Assembly (NCBI GenBank): GCA_027624915.1
Contig: JAQBTR010000007.1
Coordinates: forward strand, 1-43,421
DNA from: a bacterium
GTDB taxonomy: Bacteria > Patescibacteriota > Minisyncoccia > Ryanbacterales > GWA2-47-10b
Length of the DNA stretch: 43,421 bases
Reading direction: 5' to 3'
Below, piece by piece: positions 22,044-30,190 of the stretch (position 1 is the stretch's first letter; the number at the start of each line of letters is the position of its first letter). The notes beneath the pieces are model-generated. The model was given only the letters and a program-made list of their open reading frames with translations. It made no database searches and had not been told where the DNA came from. A program made the position numbers and the translations under genes.

Positions 22044-22153
22044 CCCAAAGAAACAACACATTACTTTTATGCCTCTGATTGAGCACGAGAGATCATCATG
22101 TACTGGCAAGAATCGCATATAAAGTAATGTGCCGTTTCTTTGGTGTAGGTTAC
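22030..22153. repeat. long imperfect inverted repeat between ligA and gatC
   Basis: The left arm at 22030-22072 and right arm at 22115-22153 match over about 38 positions: GTAACC, then TAC, CCAAAGAAAC and CACATTACTTT-TATGC, with one 6-base bulge, one 1-base indel and a few mismatches. The loop is about 42 bases. The right arm overlaps the ligA stop codon. There is no U tract typical of a simple terminator. Confidence 0.7.
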
Positions 22154-24171
22154 TTAATGAGCTTCAAAAATTCTTCCTCGGACAGAATCTTGACCCCAAG
22201 TTTCTCTGCCTTATCTAGTTTTGAGCCTGGTGAGTCGCCAACCACAACATAGTCAGTACCTTTTGAAACACCACTCACAATATCAGCGCCAAGTACTCGA
22301 GCCTTGGATTTGGCAGCATCCCTCGTCATAGAATCAAGCTCTCCTGTAAATACAAAAGACTTACCTGTTAGTTTGCCTTTTACTTTTTTGGCTGACTTAC
22401 CAACAAGAACACCTGCCTTTTCTAATTTTTTAATATACGCAATATTTCGTTTATCAGAAAAATATTCAACAATGCTTTTGGCTACAATATCGCCGATATT
22501 AGGAACGCTCACTATCTCTTCGGGTGAAGCATTCATGACCTTATCAAGAGAACCAAAGTGTTCAGCCAAATCACGTGAAGTCTCTTCTCCAACATGAAGT
22601 ATCCCTAAAGATACAATAAATCGCGGTAAATTAATTTTTTTGGATGACTCGATAGATTCAACAATATTGCCAGCCGACTTATCACCAAATCGCTCAAGAG
22701 GTGCAATATCACCCTCCTTTAAATCGTAGAGGTCGGACGCGTCCTGAATGAGCCCTTGGTCGAGTAACACATCAATAGTTTTAGGCCCGAGTCCGTCAAT
22801 ATCAAATGCATTCTTGCCAACAAAATAGTAAAGCCCTTCTCGCTTAAAACTCGGACATAATTTGTTTGTACATCGAACAATAATCCCACGCCCATCACGG
22901 TCGACTGACTTGTCGCAGACAGGACATTTTCTTGGCATGTGAAAAGTTTTTTCCTTGCCTGTACGAAGCTCCTTGAGAACTTTCTTAACATCAGGAATAA
23001 CATCCCCGGCACGCGCCACAATAACAGAATCACCAATTTTTATGCCGAGTCTCTTTATTTCGTCTTCGTTGTGAAGTGTCGCACGACTCACAGTAACGCC
23101 TCCTATTACAACTGGTCGTAAGTGAGCAACTGGCGTGAGTACACCCGTTCGTCCCACCTGTACTACAATATCATCTACTTTTGTCGTCACTTCGTGGGGT
23201 GCGAACTTGTATGCGATAGCTCCGCGTGGTGCCTTACCGACAATACCTGCCTCTTCGTATTGGGAATTTAAATCTAATGCCACAACAATCCCATCTATTT
23301 CGTATGGAATTTTTTCACGTAAATCACCAACATTTTTATACAAATCAAAAATCGCTTTCATTGAGGAGCAGGTTTTGGCATGCGGATCAGTTTTAAATCC
23401 TAGATCATGCAAAACCTTATGCTCATCACTATGCAAAGCCGGTGGCAAATCAACAACAAGGTCGTAAGCAAAAAAATCTATCTTACGTTTTGCGACAAGC
23501 TTTGGGTCTATCTGCCTAAGTGAGCCTGCGCCCAAATTGCGGGAATTCGCATATATTTTTTCTCCATTTTTTTCTTGTTCTTTATTAATTGCTTGAAACG
23601 ATTTTTTTGAAATAATCGCCTCGCCCCTCACCTCTATCGTTTTTGATTTTAAAATTCGTTTTGCATCAACTGATGGTTTTTTGCCATGGAGCTCAAGAGT
23701 GAGCGGAATAGATTCCATTGTCCGAATATTATCAGTTATATCCTCACCCTCCGTGCCATTGCCACGTGTTGCCCCTCGTACAAGCTTTCCGTCCTCATAT
23801 ATAAGTGAGAGTGCAAGACCATCAAACTTCAGCTCACCATAAAAAGATGGCTTACCAGAAATCAACTTGGTAAGCCGCACCTCCCATGCTGCCATATCCT
23901 CTTCGTTAAACGCGTCCTCAAGCGAAAGCATCCGTACTTGATGCTTTGCTTTTTTAAAACCCTTCAAGGCTCGACCCGCAACACGCTGTGTTGGGGAATC
24001 TTTGGTTATAAGCTCTGGGTGTTTGTCTTCGAGTTTTTTTAATTCATATTTTAAAGAATCCAAAGCCTCCTCGGATATTTCGAGGTTGTTCTCTACATGA
24101 GATTGATATCTATACTTATGTATGAGTTCACGAAGCTTCGTGACTCGTTCTTTTACTTCTTTTGAAATCAT
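22150..24171 (-). CDS. ligA: NAD-dependent DNA ligase
   Basis: Seals nicks in replication and repair using NAD+. I chose the ATG at 24171 (673 aa, MISKEVKERVTKLREL), because an upstream ATG at 24204 would overlap the pilin gene and add residues unlike the family. Visible parts: domain Ia (HKYRYQSH, with a shortened Tyr motif), adenylation Lys115 (ELKFDGLAL), RGNGTEGEDIT, an OB fold, a four-Cys zinc finger (about 410-435: CPVC and CTNKLC), a helix-hairpin-helix block (IDGLGPKTI, ERFGDKSAGNI) and a BRCT domain (about 595-673). It starts 2 bases after the stop of the last minor pilin gene, so it is apparently co-transcribed with the pilin operon. Confidence 0.97.
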   Translation of the reverse strand: MISKEVKERVTKLRELIHKYRYQSHVENNLEISEEALDSLKYELKKLEDKHPELITKDSPTQRVAGRALKGFKKAKHQVRMLSLEDAFNEEDMAAWEVRLTKLISGKPSFYGELKFDGLALSLIYEDGKLVRGATRGNGTEGEDITDNIRTMESIPLTLELHGKKPSVDAKRILKSKTIEVRGEAIISKKSFQAINKEQEKNGEKIYANSRNLGAGSLRQIDPKLVAKRKIDFFAYDLVVDLPPALHSDEHKVLHDLGFKTDPHAKTCSSMKAIFDLYKNVGDLREKIPYEIDGIVVALDLNSQYEEAGIVGKAPRGAIAYKFAPHEVTTKVDDIVVQVGRTGVLTPVAHLRPVVIGGVTVSRATLHNEDEIKRLGIKIGDSVIVARAGDVIPDVKKVLKELRTGKEKTFHMPRKCPVCDKSVDRDGRGIIVRCTNKLCPSFKREGLYYFVGKNAFDIDGLGPKTIDVLLDQGLIQDASDLYDLKEGDIAPLERFGDKSAGNIVESIESSKKINLPRFIVSLGILHVGEETSRDLAEHFGSLDKVMNASPEEIVSVPNIGDIVAKSIVEYFSDKRNIAYIKKLEKAGVLVGKSAKKVKGKLTGKSFVFTGELDSMTRDAAKSKARVLGADIVSGVSKGTDYVVVGDSPGSKLDKAEKLGVKILSEEEFLKLIK

Positions 24172-24173
24172 AG

Positions 24174-24749
24174 TTAGCAGGAAAGTCCTGTTGGCGCGAC
24201 ACAAACCTCGATAGAACGGTTTACCACGTTAGTCACATTAGTACAGTCACTTATTCCACGAGATTCTATCAAAGTAGTTACACTACCACCAGCGTACACC
24301 GTAGACACAACTCTAAGGTCGGTACACAAATTTAAACCGGAATAGTTGACCTCTGCCGTGAATGTATGAATACAACCAAGATCTGACCTGTCACACCCTG
24401 CGGGGACTGAAGTGTGTGTAACTGGAAAGTTACCGCCAGTACCTCCACATTTTAATGCATCTGCTGCCGCACAATTAAATCCATCATTTTCATAACAAGG
24501 ATTGTCTGGGTCCCAAAAACTTTTAAATCTGTATGTACCACCAGAAAGCTCTACTGGATCACCATTACCGCTATGATAAAAGAGTGCGCACTCCTTACCA
24601 AAATCAGCTGCAAAAAATGCGCTGTATGATTCTTTGGCGGTACGATTAATGTTAAATTCACTGAGTACAATATATGAAATACCAAGTGCTATCGACATGG
24701 CTGAAGTCAAAATAAGAATTGATATAAGTAGTGTTATTCCCCTATTCAT
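24174..24749 (-). CDS. PilX-like minor pilin / type IV pilus assembly protein
   Basis: A 191-residue protein with an N-terminal helix of the PilX kind (MNRGITLLISILILTSAMSI) but no Phe after the Gly, then a cysteine-rich outer region (about twelve Cys; CYENDGFNCAAADALKCGG, CDRSDLGCIHTF). AAD near residue 48 (SAFFAADFGKECALF) resembles the AAxxG(I/A)E motif of PilX_N proteins. It belongs to the tip or priming complex of the pilus by family knowledge. It begins immediately after the stop of the PilW-like gene. Confidence 0.75.
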   Translation of the reverse strand: MNRGITLLISILILTSAMSIALGISYIVLSEFNINRTAKESYSAFFAADFGKECALFYHSGNGDPVELSGGTYRFKSFWDPDNPCYENDGFNCAAADALKCGGTGGNFPVTHTSVPAGCDRSDLGCIHTFTAEVNYSGLNLCTDLRVVSTVYAGGSVTTLIESRGISDCTNVTNVVNRSIEVCVAPTGLSC

Positions 24750-25313
24750 TTATTTATCCAATTTAAGTTGTGAAACAGAAGTCTGTATGTGGGTCTCCGT
24801 CGACAAAGGCCCTGTGCCAGGTGTTGCGAGTGTCAAAGTAATAGTAAGGCGTGGCTGAAATTGATCTCCCTTAACTCCTGGGCCTATTATAAACTCCAAG
24901 TCAGACACGCTCACCTCGCTTCCCGTTAGGGGTAAAAAGTCGTCGATGCCAGGAGTAACAGCACCGTTATCATCTAAATCGACCCACTTCTCGATTGTTG
25001 ATATATTAGGATCTGGGTTAAGACGGTATGCAATAGTATGCGGTTGCGAATTGGTGAATGTAAAACATGTTCCCAGAGGAAGTGTCGCACATTCCGAATC
25101 AGTCAAAGAATATTTGATTCCTGTTCGAATTTCACGAACCATACTTTCTATCGCAAAGCGTGCATTGTCCTGATTGGTTTGCAGATTAAATGCCTTGCGT
25201 TCTGCATCAGTAAGAATCAAAAGCGAACCGACTGCCAATGTAGCAACCATAGTATAGACACCAACAGCTACTATGAGCTCGAGAAGTGTAAACCCCCGCA
25301 CTAATGATGGCAT
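24750..25313 (-). CDS. PilW-like prepilin (minor pilin)
   Basis: I place the start at the ATG at 25313, giving MPSLVRG followed by FTLLELIVAVGVYTMVATLA: a normal short leader, cleavage after Gly, Phe+1 and Glu+5. The frame is open upstream to 25457, but that part is a direct repeat (25288-25433) that differs from its sister copy mostly by amino-acid-changing bases, so it is probably not coding. After the helix the protein has a FAIESMVREIRTG segment and beta strands, as in PilW/PilJ pseudopilins. It sits between PilV-like and PilX-like genes. Confidence 0.78.
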   Translation of the reverse strand: MPSLVRGFTLLELIVAVGVYTMVATLAVGSLLILTDAERKAFNLQTNQDNARFAIESMVREIRTGIKYSLTDSECATLPLGTCFTFTNSQPHTIAYRLNPDPNISTIEKWVDLDDNGAVTPGIDDFLPLTGSEVSVSDLEFIIGPGVKGDQFQPRLTITLTLATPGTGPLSTETHIQTSVSQLKLDK

Positions 25314-25433
25314 TGTGTTTCTACGCCAATTTTTCATTTTTACTAAACAGTGGGGCACAGAGAGCAAACTATATGTTGCACATCTCCCACAAAACACTTG
25401 GCGTAATGCCATTTTTAGTGTGGGGGTAAACCC
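25288..25433. repeat. 146-bp direct repeat, copy 1, upstream of the PilW-like gene
   Basis: Aligned without gaps to 26751-26896, it has about 14 differences, or about 90% identity. It covers the first codons and prepilin leader of the pilin and about 120 bp upstream. The minus-strand frame through it stays open and contains a second leader-like GFTPTL. Confidence 0.85.
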
Positions 25434-25458
25434 TTTTGATGTGATAATTCTTTTCATG

Positions 25459-26127
25459 TTATAGACCTACTTGGAAAATAGGAACAAGAACGGTTCTTAA
25501 AACAAGATCATGGGTACTAAACCGATCCTTCCAAGAAACCGTAACATGCGCTGTCGCGTCTCTTATGGGATTTGGCGTTCCTGGTGGAGTCAAGTTACCC
25601 ATGTCTAATCGAGGTGGGTCATATGGGACTACCGTAATCGTACGTGTAAATTTTGTCTGTGTACCTGACGAATCATGATCATACACACCATTAGCCCCAA
25701 GGTATATAACACAGCCATTTAAATTAGGACAAGAATCAAATGTTATTTGTCCCATTGAAATCGGATTTTCAATGCCACATGTACCAGGGGCATTACATAT
25801 ATCAGTAGCCCCTCCCATAACATTTGTTACCATTCCATCTAGGTTTGCATCATTAGCATTACATGGCGGGAAGAAAAGCGTACATCCACCACTTGCTCGT
25901 AACAAAAAGTTTGAGTCTCTCTTATTTCGTATAAGCTCCAGTCCCTCCTGTGCAAGATTGGCAGCAATCAACTGGTCTTTAAGTATCAAAACTGCCGTTA
26001 TATTTCGTTCGGCTAGCGTAATGGCACCAACAATACCCAACAAAAGAACATATATAGCAACAATACTCTCAAGAAGCGTGAATGACCGACGCCCATTATT
26101 TCCTCTTATGTCGTACCACCTAGTCAT
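25459..26127 (-). CDS. PilV-like prepilin (minor pilin)
   Basis: The start at 26127 gives MTRWYDIRGNNGRRS then FTLLESIVAIYVLLLGIVGA. Here the residue before the Phe is Ser, not Gly, so peptidase cleavage is a question. A frame open further upstream to 26256 overlaps the FimT-like gene and was rejected. After the helix come LAQEGLELIRNKRDSNFL, typical of PilV, and a variable Cys-containing outer domain. It is one base downstream of the FimT-like stop and ends 2 bases before the next frame opens. Confidence 0.75.
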   Translation of the reverse strand: MTRWYDIRGNNGRRSFTLLESIVAIYVLLLGIVGAITLAERNITAVLILKDQLIAANLAQEGLELIRNKRDSNFLLRASGGCTLFFPPCNANDANLDGMVTNVMGGATDICNAPGTCGIENPISMGQITFDSCPNLNGCVIYLGANGVYDHDSSGTQTKFTRTITVVPYDPPRLDMGNLTPPGTPNPIRDATAHVTVSWKDRFSTHDLVLRTVLVPIFQVGL

Positions 26128-26128
26128 A

Positions 26129-26776
26129 CTAACACCCAGCTCCTGATTTAATTGATATCTGTCCTGTAGTCCATATACACACAGTCTTTTTAATGGACTC
26201 GTCAGCGGACTGCAACATAATAGCAAACGGGCCGAAACCTCTATGTTGAACGCCATTCGGACCGGTTATAATTGTATCCGGCCCTGGCCTATAACTCAGT
26301 ACATGGAGAGAGGTAGGAACCATATTCAACGGCTCGGTAGACTCTATTCTAAAAACATGAACACCTCTTTGAAATTGGAATTTCTTTAGAGGTACGACCT
26401 CATCAAAACCAATAGTACACCACCCCGCCCCAATAGGACAAAGTCCACAGCTTGCTATCGAAGATGTATATTTTCCATTACAATCTAAATCACTAAAAAT
26501 AAAAAATGTATCGTTATCAGGCGCCACGGATGTAACATAGACTCCATAGTTATTCGGAAAATTATTGGGGGTTGCAAGTCCGGGAAACGCAACGATACCT
26601 ACTGCTCGCGCTTGAGCTTCACGAAGGGTGGACGACAATTCACGCGCTGCGCGATTCATAGCAATCTGCTCATTAAATTTTGGAAAATTAAAAATTATAA
26701 GTGTCGACATAAGTGTCATAATGCTTATCGACACCAAAAGTTCTGTTAGGGTAAACCCCCGCACTAATGATGGCAT
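26129..26776 (-). CDS. FimT/GspH-like prepilin (minor pilin)
   Basis: From the ATG at 26776 the protein begins MPSLVRG then FTLTELLVSISIMTLMSTLI, a clear class III leader with Glu+5. REAQARAVG after the helix is typical of GspH/FimT, and the C-terminal part is beta-rich with several Cys (CGLCPIGAGWC). It is the first minor pilin after pilD. The N-terminal seven residues and the upstream DNA lie in copy 2 of the 146-bp direct repeat. Confidence 0.8.
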   Translation of the reverse strand: MPSLVRGFTLTELLVSISIMTLMSTLIIFNFPKFNEQIAMNRAARELSSTLREAQARAVGIVAFPGLATPNNFPNNYGVYVTSVAPDNDTFFIFSDLDCNGKYTSSIASCGLCPIGAGWCTIGFDEVVPLKKFQFQRGVHVFRIESTEPLNMVPTSLHVLSYRPGPDTIITGPNGVQHRGFGPFAIMLQSADESIKKTVCIWTTGQISIKSGAGC

Positions 26777-26896
26777 TGTGTTTCTACGCCAATTTTTAAT
26801 TTTTACTAAACAGTTATGCACAGAGAGCAAATTATATCTTGTACGTCTACCATAAAACACCTGACGTAATGCCATTTTTAGTGTGAGGGTAAATCC
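26751..26896. repeat. 146-bp direct repeat, copy 2, upstream of the FimT-like gene
   Basis: This is the sister of 25288-25433. The two open frames read GFTLTLKMALRQVFYGRR here and GFTPTLKMALRQVFCGRC in copy 1. Nine amino-acid changes come from about 14 base changes, which argues against selection on a protein. Confidence 0.85.
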
Positions 26897-26916
26897 CTCT
26901 TCTGAACACTTCTTCA

Positions 26917-27723
26917 TCAGATAATATTTATGTATCTATATAATATCATGGAGAGTGGCGACCACATAAGCAAGAAGGCTGCTAAACTTCCAGTTGCGAG
27001 AAAAGGTGCAAACGGAACTTCTGTCTTAAACTTGTAACCCCTAGCAAAAATCATGATTATGCCATAAATTGCGCCAGACCAAATGGCTATAAGAAAGGCA
27101 AGAAAAATCGCAGGAAAGCCCAAGAAAAGTCCTAGAGAAATAGATAACTTAGCATCTCCAAAGCCCATCCACTCACCCTTTGAGATAAGCCATATACCGC
27201 CGAAGAAAGAAAAAATACCGATTGCGGCAAGCACGTCGCCAATCCACTCGCTTGGCGCAAATGATCCGATTGACCAAAGGTACACAAGCTCTGTGACAAC
27301 TGCTATGACAAAAAGAGTAGCTGAAAATTGATCAGGAATAATCTTGTGTCTTATGTCGTACACGGTGATTGCAAGAAGTAGAGAAAAGAATGAAACGGCT
27401 AGAATGTACTGCACGACATCCATCAACACAAACTGCTCGCTAACAATACTTGGGAACACCAGGGCTACCAATACAAAAATAATACCACCAGCTAATTCAA
27501 CTAATGGATACTGTGCCGAAATCCCGCTACCACAATATCTACATTTCCCCCTAATAACCACATAACTAAAAAGTGGTACGAGATCGTGCCAACCTAGTTT
27601 TTTGAGGCATGAGAAACATCGAGAACGTCCTCGTACGGACACCCCGGTATTCACACGAAGAACAAGTACATTAAGAAAACTTCCGATGGCTATTCCAAAC
27701 AAAAACAAAAGCACGTATATCAT
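26917..27723 (-). CDS. pilD: type IV prepilin peptidase (A24 family)
   Basis: An inner-membrane aspartic protease that removes pilin leaders and N-methylates the new end. All 268 residues fit: GIAIGSFLNVLVLRV at the start, a zinc site made of CFSC and CRYC (about residues 38-41 and 63-66), and the two catalytic Asp in TVYDIRHKIIPDQ and GFGDAKLSISLG. Eight or so membrane helices are visible. It opens the minor-pilin operon and would also process the major pilin at 32156. Confidence 0.95.
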   Translation of the reverse strand: MIYVLLFLFGIAIGSFLNVLVLRVNTGVSVRGRSRCFSCLKKLGWHDLVPLFSYVVIRGKCRYCGSGISAQYPLVELAGGIIFVLVALVFPSIVSEQFVLMDVVQYILAVSFFSLLLAITVYDIRHKIIPDQFSATLFVIAVVTELVYLWSIGSFAPSEWIGDVLAAIGIFSFFGGIWLISKGEWMGFGDAKLSISLGLFLGFPAIFLAFLIAIWSGAIYGIIMIFARGYKFKTEVPFAPFLATGSLAAFLLMWSPLSMILYRYINII

Positions 27724-27842
27724 GTACCACTATATTATCATATTTACTTAGTAGTTCTAATTAGAATATCCTTTTCTCCACACCCCCCATGAGATAGAAT
27801 AACCACATAATCTAAGGCTGGATTTACCAGAATACTCACACA

Positions 27843-29438
27843 ATGAACAGAATTACTCAAAATCTTAATATAATAGCGGTTCCGCTATTTTTTATTTTGC
27901 TCGCCTTGGTGGGACTAGTGATTTATCAGGATTATGGATATTCGTGGGATGAGGGCATCCAGAGAGCTATCGGCCTTCATACGTATAATTATGTATTACA
28001 TGATAGCCAAGAACTCTTTTCTCACCCTGGACAATATTACGGAAGCTTTTTTGAATTCGGACTCATTGGTGCTGAAAGGATATTAAACCTCACATCTACC
28101 CAAGACATCTACTTCATGCGACACTTGGTGAATTTCTCATTCTTTTTTGCAGCAATTTTTGTGTTTTATAGGATTGCAAAAAAAAGATTTGATAATCACT
28201 GGATATCCCTCCTGGGGGTATCCTTCTTGGTGCTGAGCCCGCGAATATTTGCAGATGGTTTTTATAACTCAAAAGATATTATTCTTCTTAGCCTATTTAT
28301 TTTTGCGTTTTATTTTATAATTAAGTTTTTTGAACAGCCATCTTGGCTTAATATAATACTGCTTTCTTTCTTCTCAGCGCTCGTCATTGACTTGCGACTC
28401 ATTGGACTTTTAGTCCCAGTAATTGTTGTTCTTATGGCAAGCATGTTTATTATATTAGTTGACAGCTGGAGCATTAACTGGAAACAAATCTTATTCTATA
28501 TTTTTGTATATGGTGTTTTAACTATAGTTTTTGTATATATATTATGGCCTTATTTATGGCCTGACCCAATTGGTAACTTTCTAGAATCGTTACGTATTAC
28601 AGGAAATTACTCACCGCAGGCAAACATGAAAATCTTCTATCTCGGCTCATACACTACAGCGGATAGCCTTCCAGCACACTATATATTCCTTTGGCTGCTG
28701 ATTACGACGCCTGTCTCATATACCGCTCTTTTTATGTTCGGCCTTAACGCATACAGAACCAGAGTGGTAGATTTGATGAATCTACAAAAATCTAAAACAG
28801 ACCTAATTTTTCTTCTGTGGTTCTTCTTGCCCTTATTGGCACTAATAATTTTAAAACCAATCATCTATGTTGGTTGGCGGCATTTTTATTTTATATATCC
28901 TGCATTCATTTTAATTGCACTTGTCGGACTACATACACTTTCGCAATATATAAATAACAAAATACACTCCCCAAATTTTCAAAGAATAGTTCTCTCACTT
29001 GTATCTGTATTACTACTAGTTAATACTTTTTCAGTTGGACTTTTTATGTATAAAAATCATCCATACCAAAATATGTATTTCAACCTTCTTTCTGGCGGAA
29101 TTGATACGGCACAAAACAACTTTGAGCTAGACTACTGGGGACTGTCCTTCCGAGAAGGTCTAGAATATATAGCAAAAAATGATTCGGACCAGTTAATACC
29201 CATTTCAATTCTTTATGGATCACCACTAGAACTTGAGATTTTGCAAAATGACGTCAAACATCGCTTTGAAATTGTTATGATAAATAACTTAGAGCAGAGC
29301 GCAACCCCACCAAAATACTTATTAACAAACTTTAGGTGGGGACAAGGACCTGACTATTCTCTTGAAAACTTAGAAGACAAAGAATTTTACTCTGTTCGTG
29401 TTGAGGGTACTAAAATCATGTCTATATACAAGCTTTGA
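27843..29438 (+). CDS. GT-C type membrane glycosyltransferase (PMT/ArnT-like, GT39 family)
   Basis: A 531-residue integral membrane protein with about 11 helices. The first outer loop has the acidic pair of the GT-C fold (GYSWDEGIQRAIG), and SPRIFADGFYNSKD resembles the second loop of PMT/ArnT-like enzymes, which move sugars from a lipid-phosphate carrier. WDEG and HPGQYYGSFFEFG are in the expected places. The acceptor is not known. A -10-like AATACT lies 6 bases before the ATG. It heads a plus-strand trio with a methyltransferase and a second GT-C-like protein, lying between two pilus loci, so pilin or surface-protein glycosylation is a reasonable guess. Confidence 0.8.
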   Translation: MNRITQNLNIIAVPLFFILLALVGLVIYQDYGYSWDEGIQRAIGLHTYNYVLHDSQELFSHPGQYYGSFFEFGLIGAERILNLTSTQDIYFMRHLVNFSFFFAAIFVFYRIAKKRFDNHWISLLGVSFLVLSPRIFADGFYNSKDIILLSLFIFAFYFIIKFFEQPSWLNIILLSFFSALVIDLRLIGLLVPVIVVLMASMFIILVDSWSINWKQILFYIFVYGVLTIVFVYILWPYLWPDPIGNFLESLRITGNYSPQANMKIFYLGSYTTADSLPAHYIFLWLLITTPVSYTALFMFGLNAYRTRVVDLMNLQKSKTDLIFLLWFFLPLLALIILKPIIYVGWRHFYFIYPAFILIALVGLHTLSQYINNKIHSPNFQRIVLSLVSVLLLVNTFSVGLFMYKNHPYQNMYFNLLSGGIDTAQNNFELDYWGLSFREGLEYIAKNDSDQLIPISILYGSPLELEILQNDVKHRFEIVMINNLEQSATPPKYLLTNFRWGQGPDYSLENLEDKEFYSVRVEGTKIMSIYKL

Positions 29439-29516
29439 TAGCTTGTTTGGCATATTTGCACATGGTATCGTAACGTGTCGAAGTGATTGATATAACAAAT
29501 ACTTTTTATCCAATTC

Positions 29517-30149
29517 ATGTCTAAAACAGATCATTTATATATGCCCGAGGACCATATGGACCAGCTATACTGTTCTAAAAATCCTCTTGTTAGATATGTA
29601 CACAACAATCGCCTCCTAAACCTAGCCCACCGCATGCCCGCCAAAAGTGGTCTTACTGTTCTTGACGCTGGCTGTGGAGAAGGACATTTATTAAAACTCT
29701 TACACAGCAAGCGACCAGACAACTCCTATTTTGGCGTAGATATAACCGAAGAGGCTCTAGCAAAGGCACGACTACGCTGCCCCTTTGCTGATATAAAAAA
29801 AGAAGATATTTCAAAACTTTCCATAGCTAGCAATTCTATAGACGTAGTAATGTGCACAGAAGTCATTGAACATATTTTTAACTACCAAGACGTATTGAAT
29901 GAATTTACTCGTGTTCTAAGACCAGGTGGTATACTCCTAATCACTTTCCCAAACGAAATAAATTGGAGGATAAGTAGATTTTTACTTAGAAGAAACCCGA
30001 TTATAGTGCCAGATCATGTAAACAGTTTTAACCCAAAAACTATGAAAAATGCACTGTATCTAAACTATGTGACTAAAAAAAATCTTCCTTTTCCTTTCCC
30101 ATTTTACCTCTCTTTAGGAACTCTCATGAAATTTAAAAAAATGGCCTAA
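29517..30149 (+). CDS. class I SAM-dependent methyltransferase
   Basis: A 210-residue protein with the Rossmann-like core of Methyltransf_11: motif I VLDAGCGEGHLLKLL (about 49-63), an acidic strand end in FGVDITEEAL, IKKEDISKLS for the adenine contact, DVVMCTEVIEHI and LRPGGILLITFPNE. The acceptor cannot be told from sequence. Being between two membrane glycosyltransferase-like genes suggests a sugar or lipid-linked substrate, but this is inference. Confidence 0.85.
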   Translation: MSKTDHLYMPEDHMDQLYCSKNPLVRYVHNNRLLNLAHRMPAKSGLTVLDAGCGEGHLLKLLHSKRPDNSYFGVDITEEALAKARLRCPFADIKKEDISKLSIASNSIDVVMCTEVIEHIFNYQDVLNEFTRVLRPGGILLITFPNEINWRISRFLLRRNPIIVPDHVNSFNPKTMKNALYLNYVTKKNLPFPFPFYLSLGTLMKFKKMA

Positions 30150-30190
30150 GACCGTTGCTTTTGTAATAGGTAAGCCACTACAATAATAGA

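Noticed and set aside
24172-24204. Upstream start for ligA
   Set aside because: It would overlap the PilX-like gene by 31 bases and add residues not found in LigA; the ATG at 24171 fits directly.
25314-25457. N-terminal extension of the PilW-like pilin
   Set aside because: It is the direct-repeat region. Nine amino-acid changes from about 14 base changes between the copies argue against a protein role, and MPSLVRG-FTLLE alone is a complete leader.
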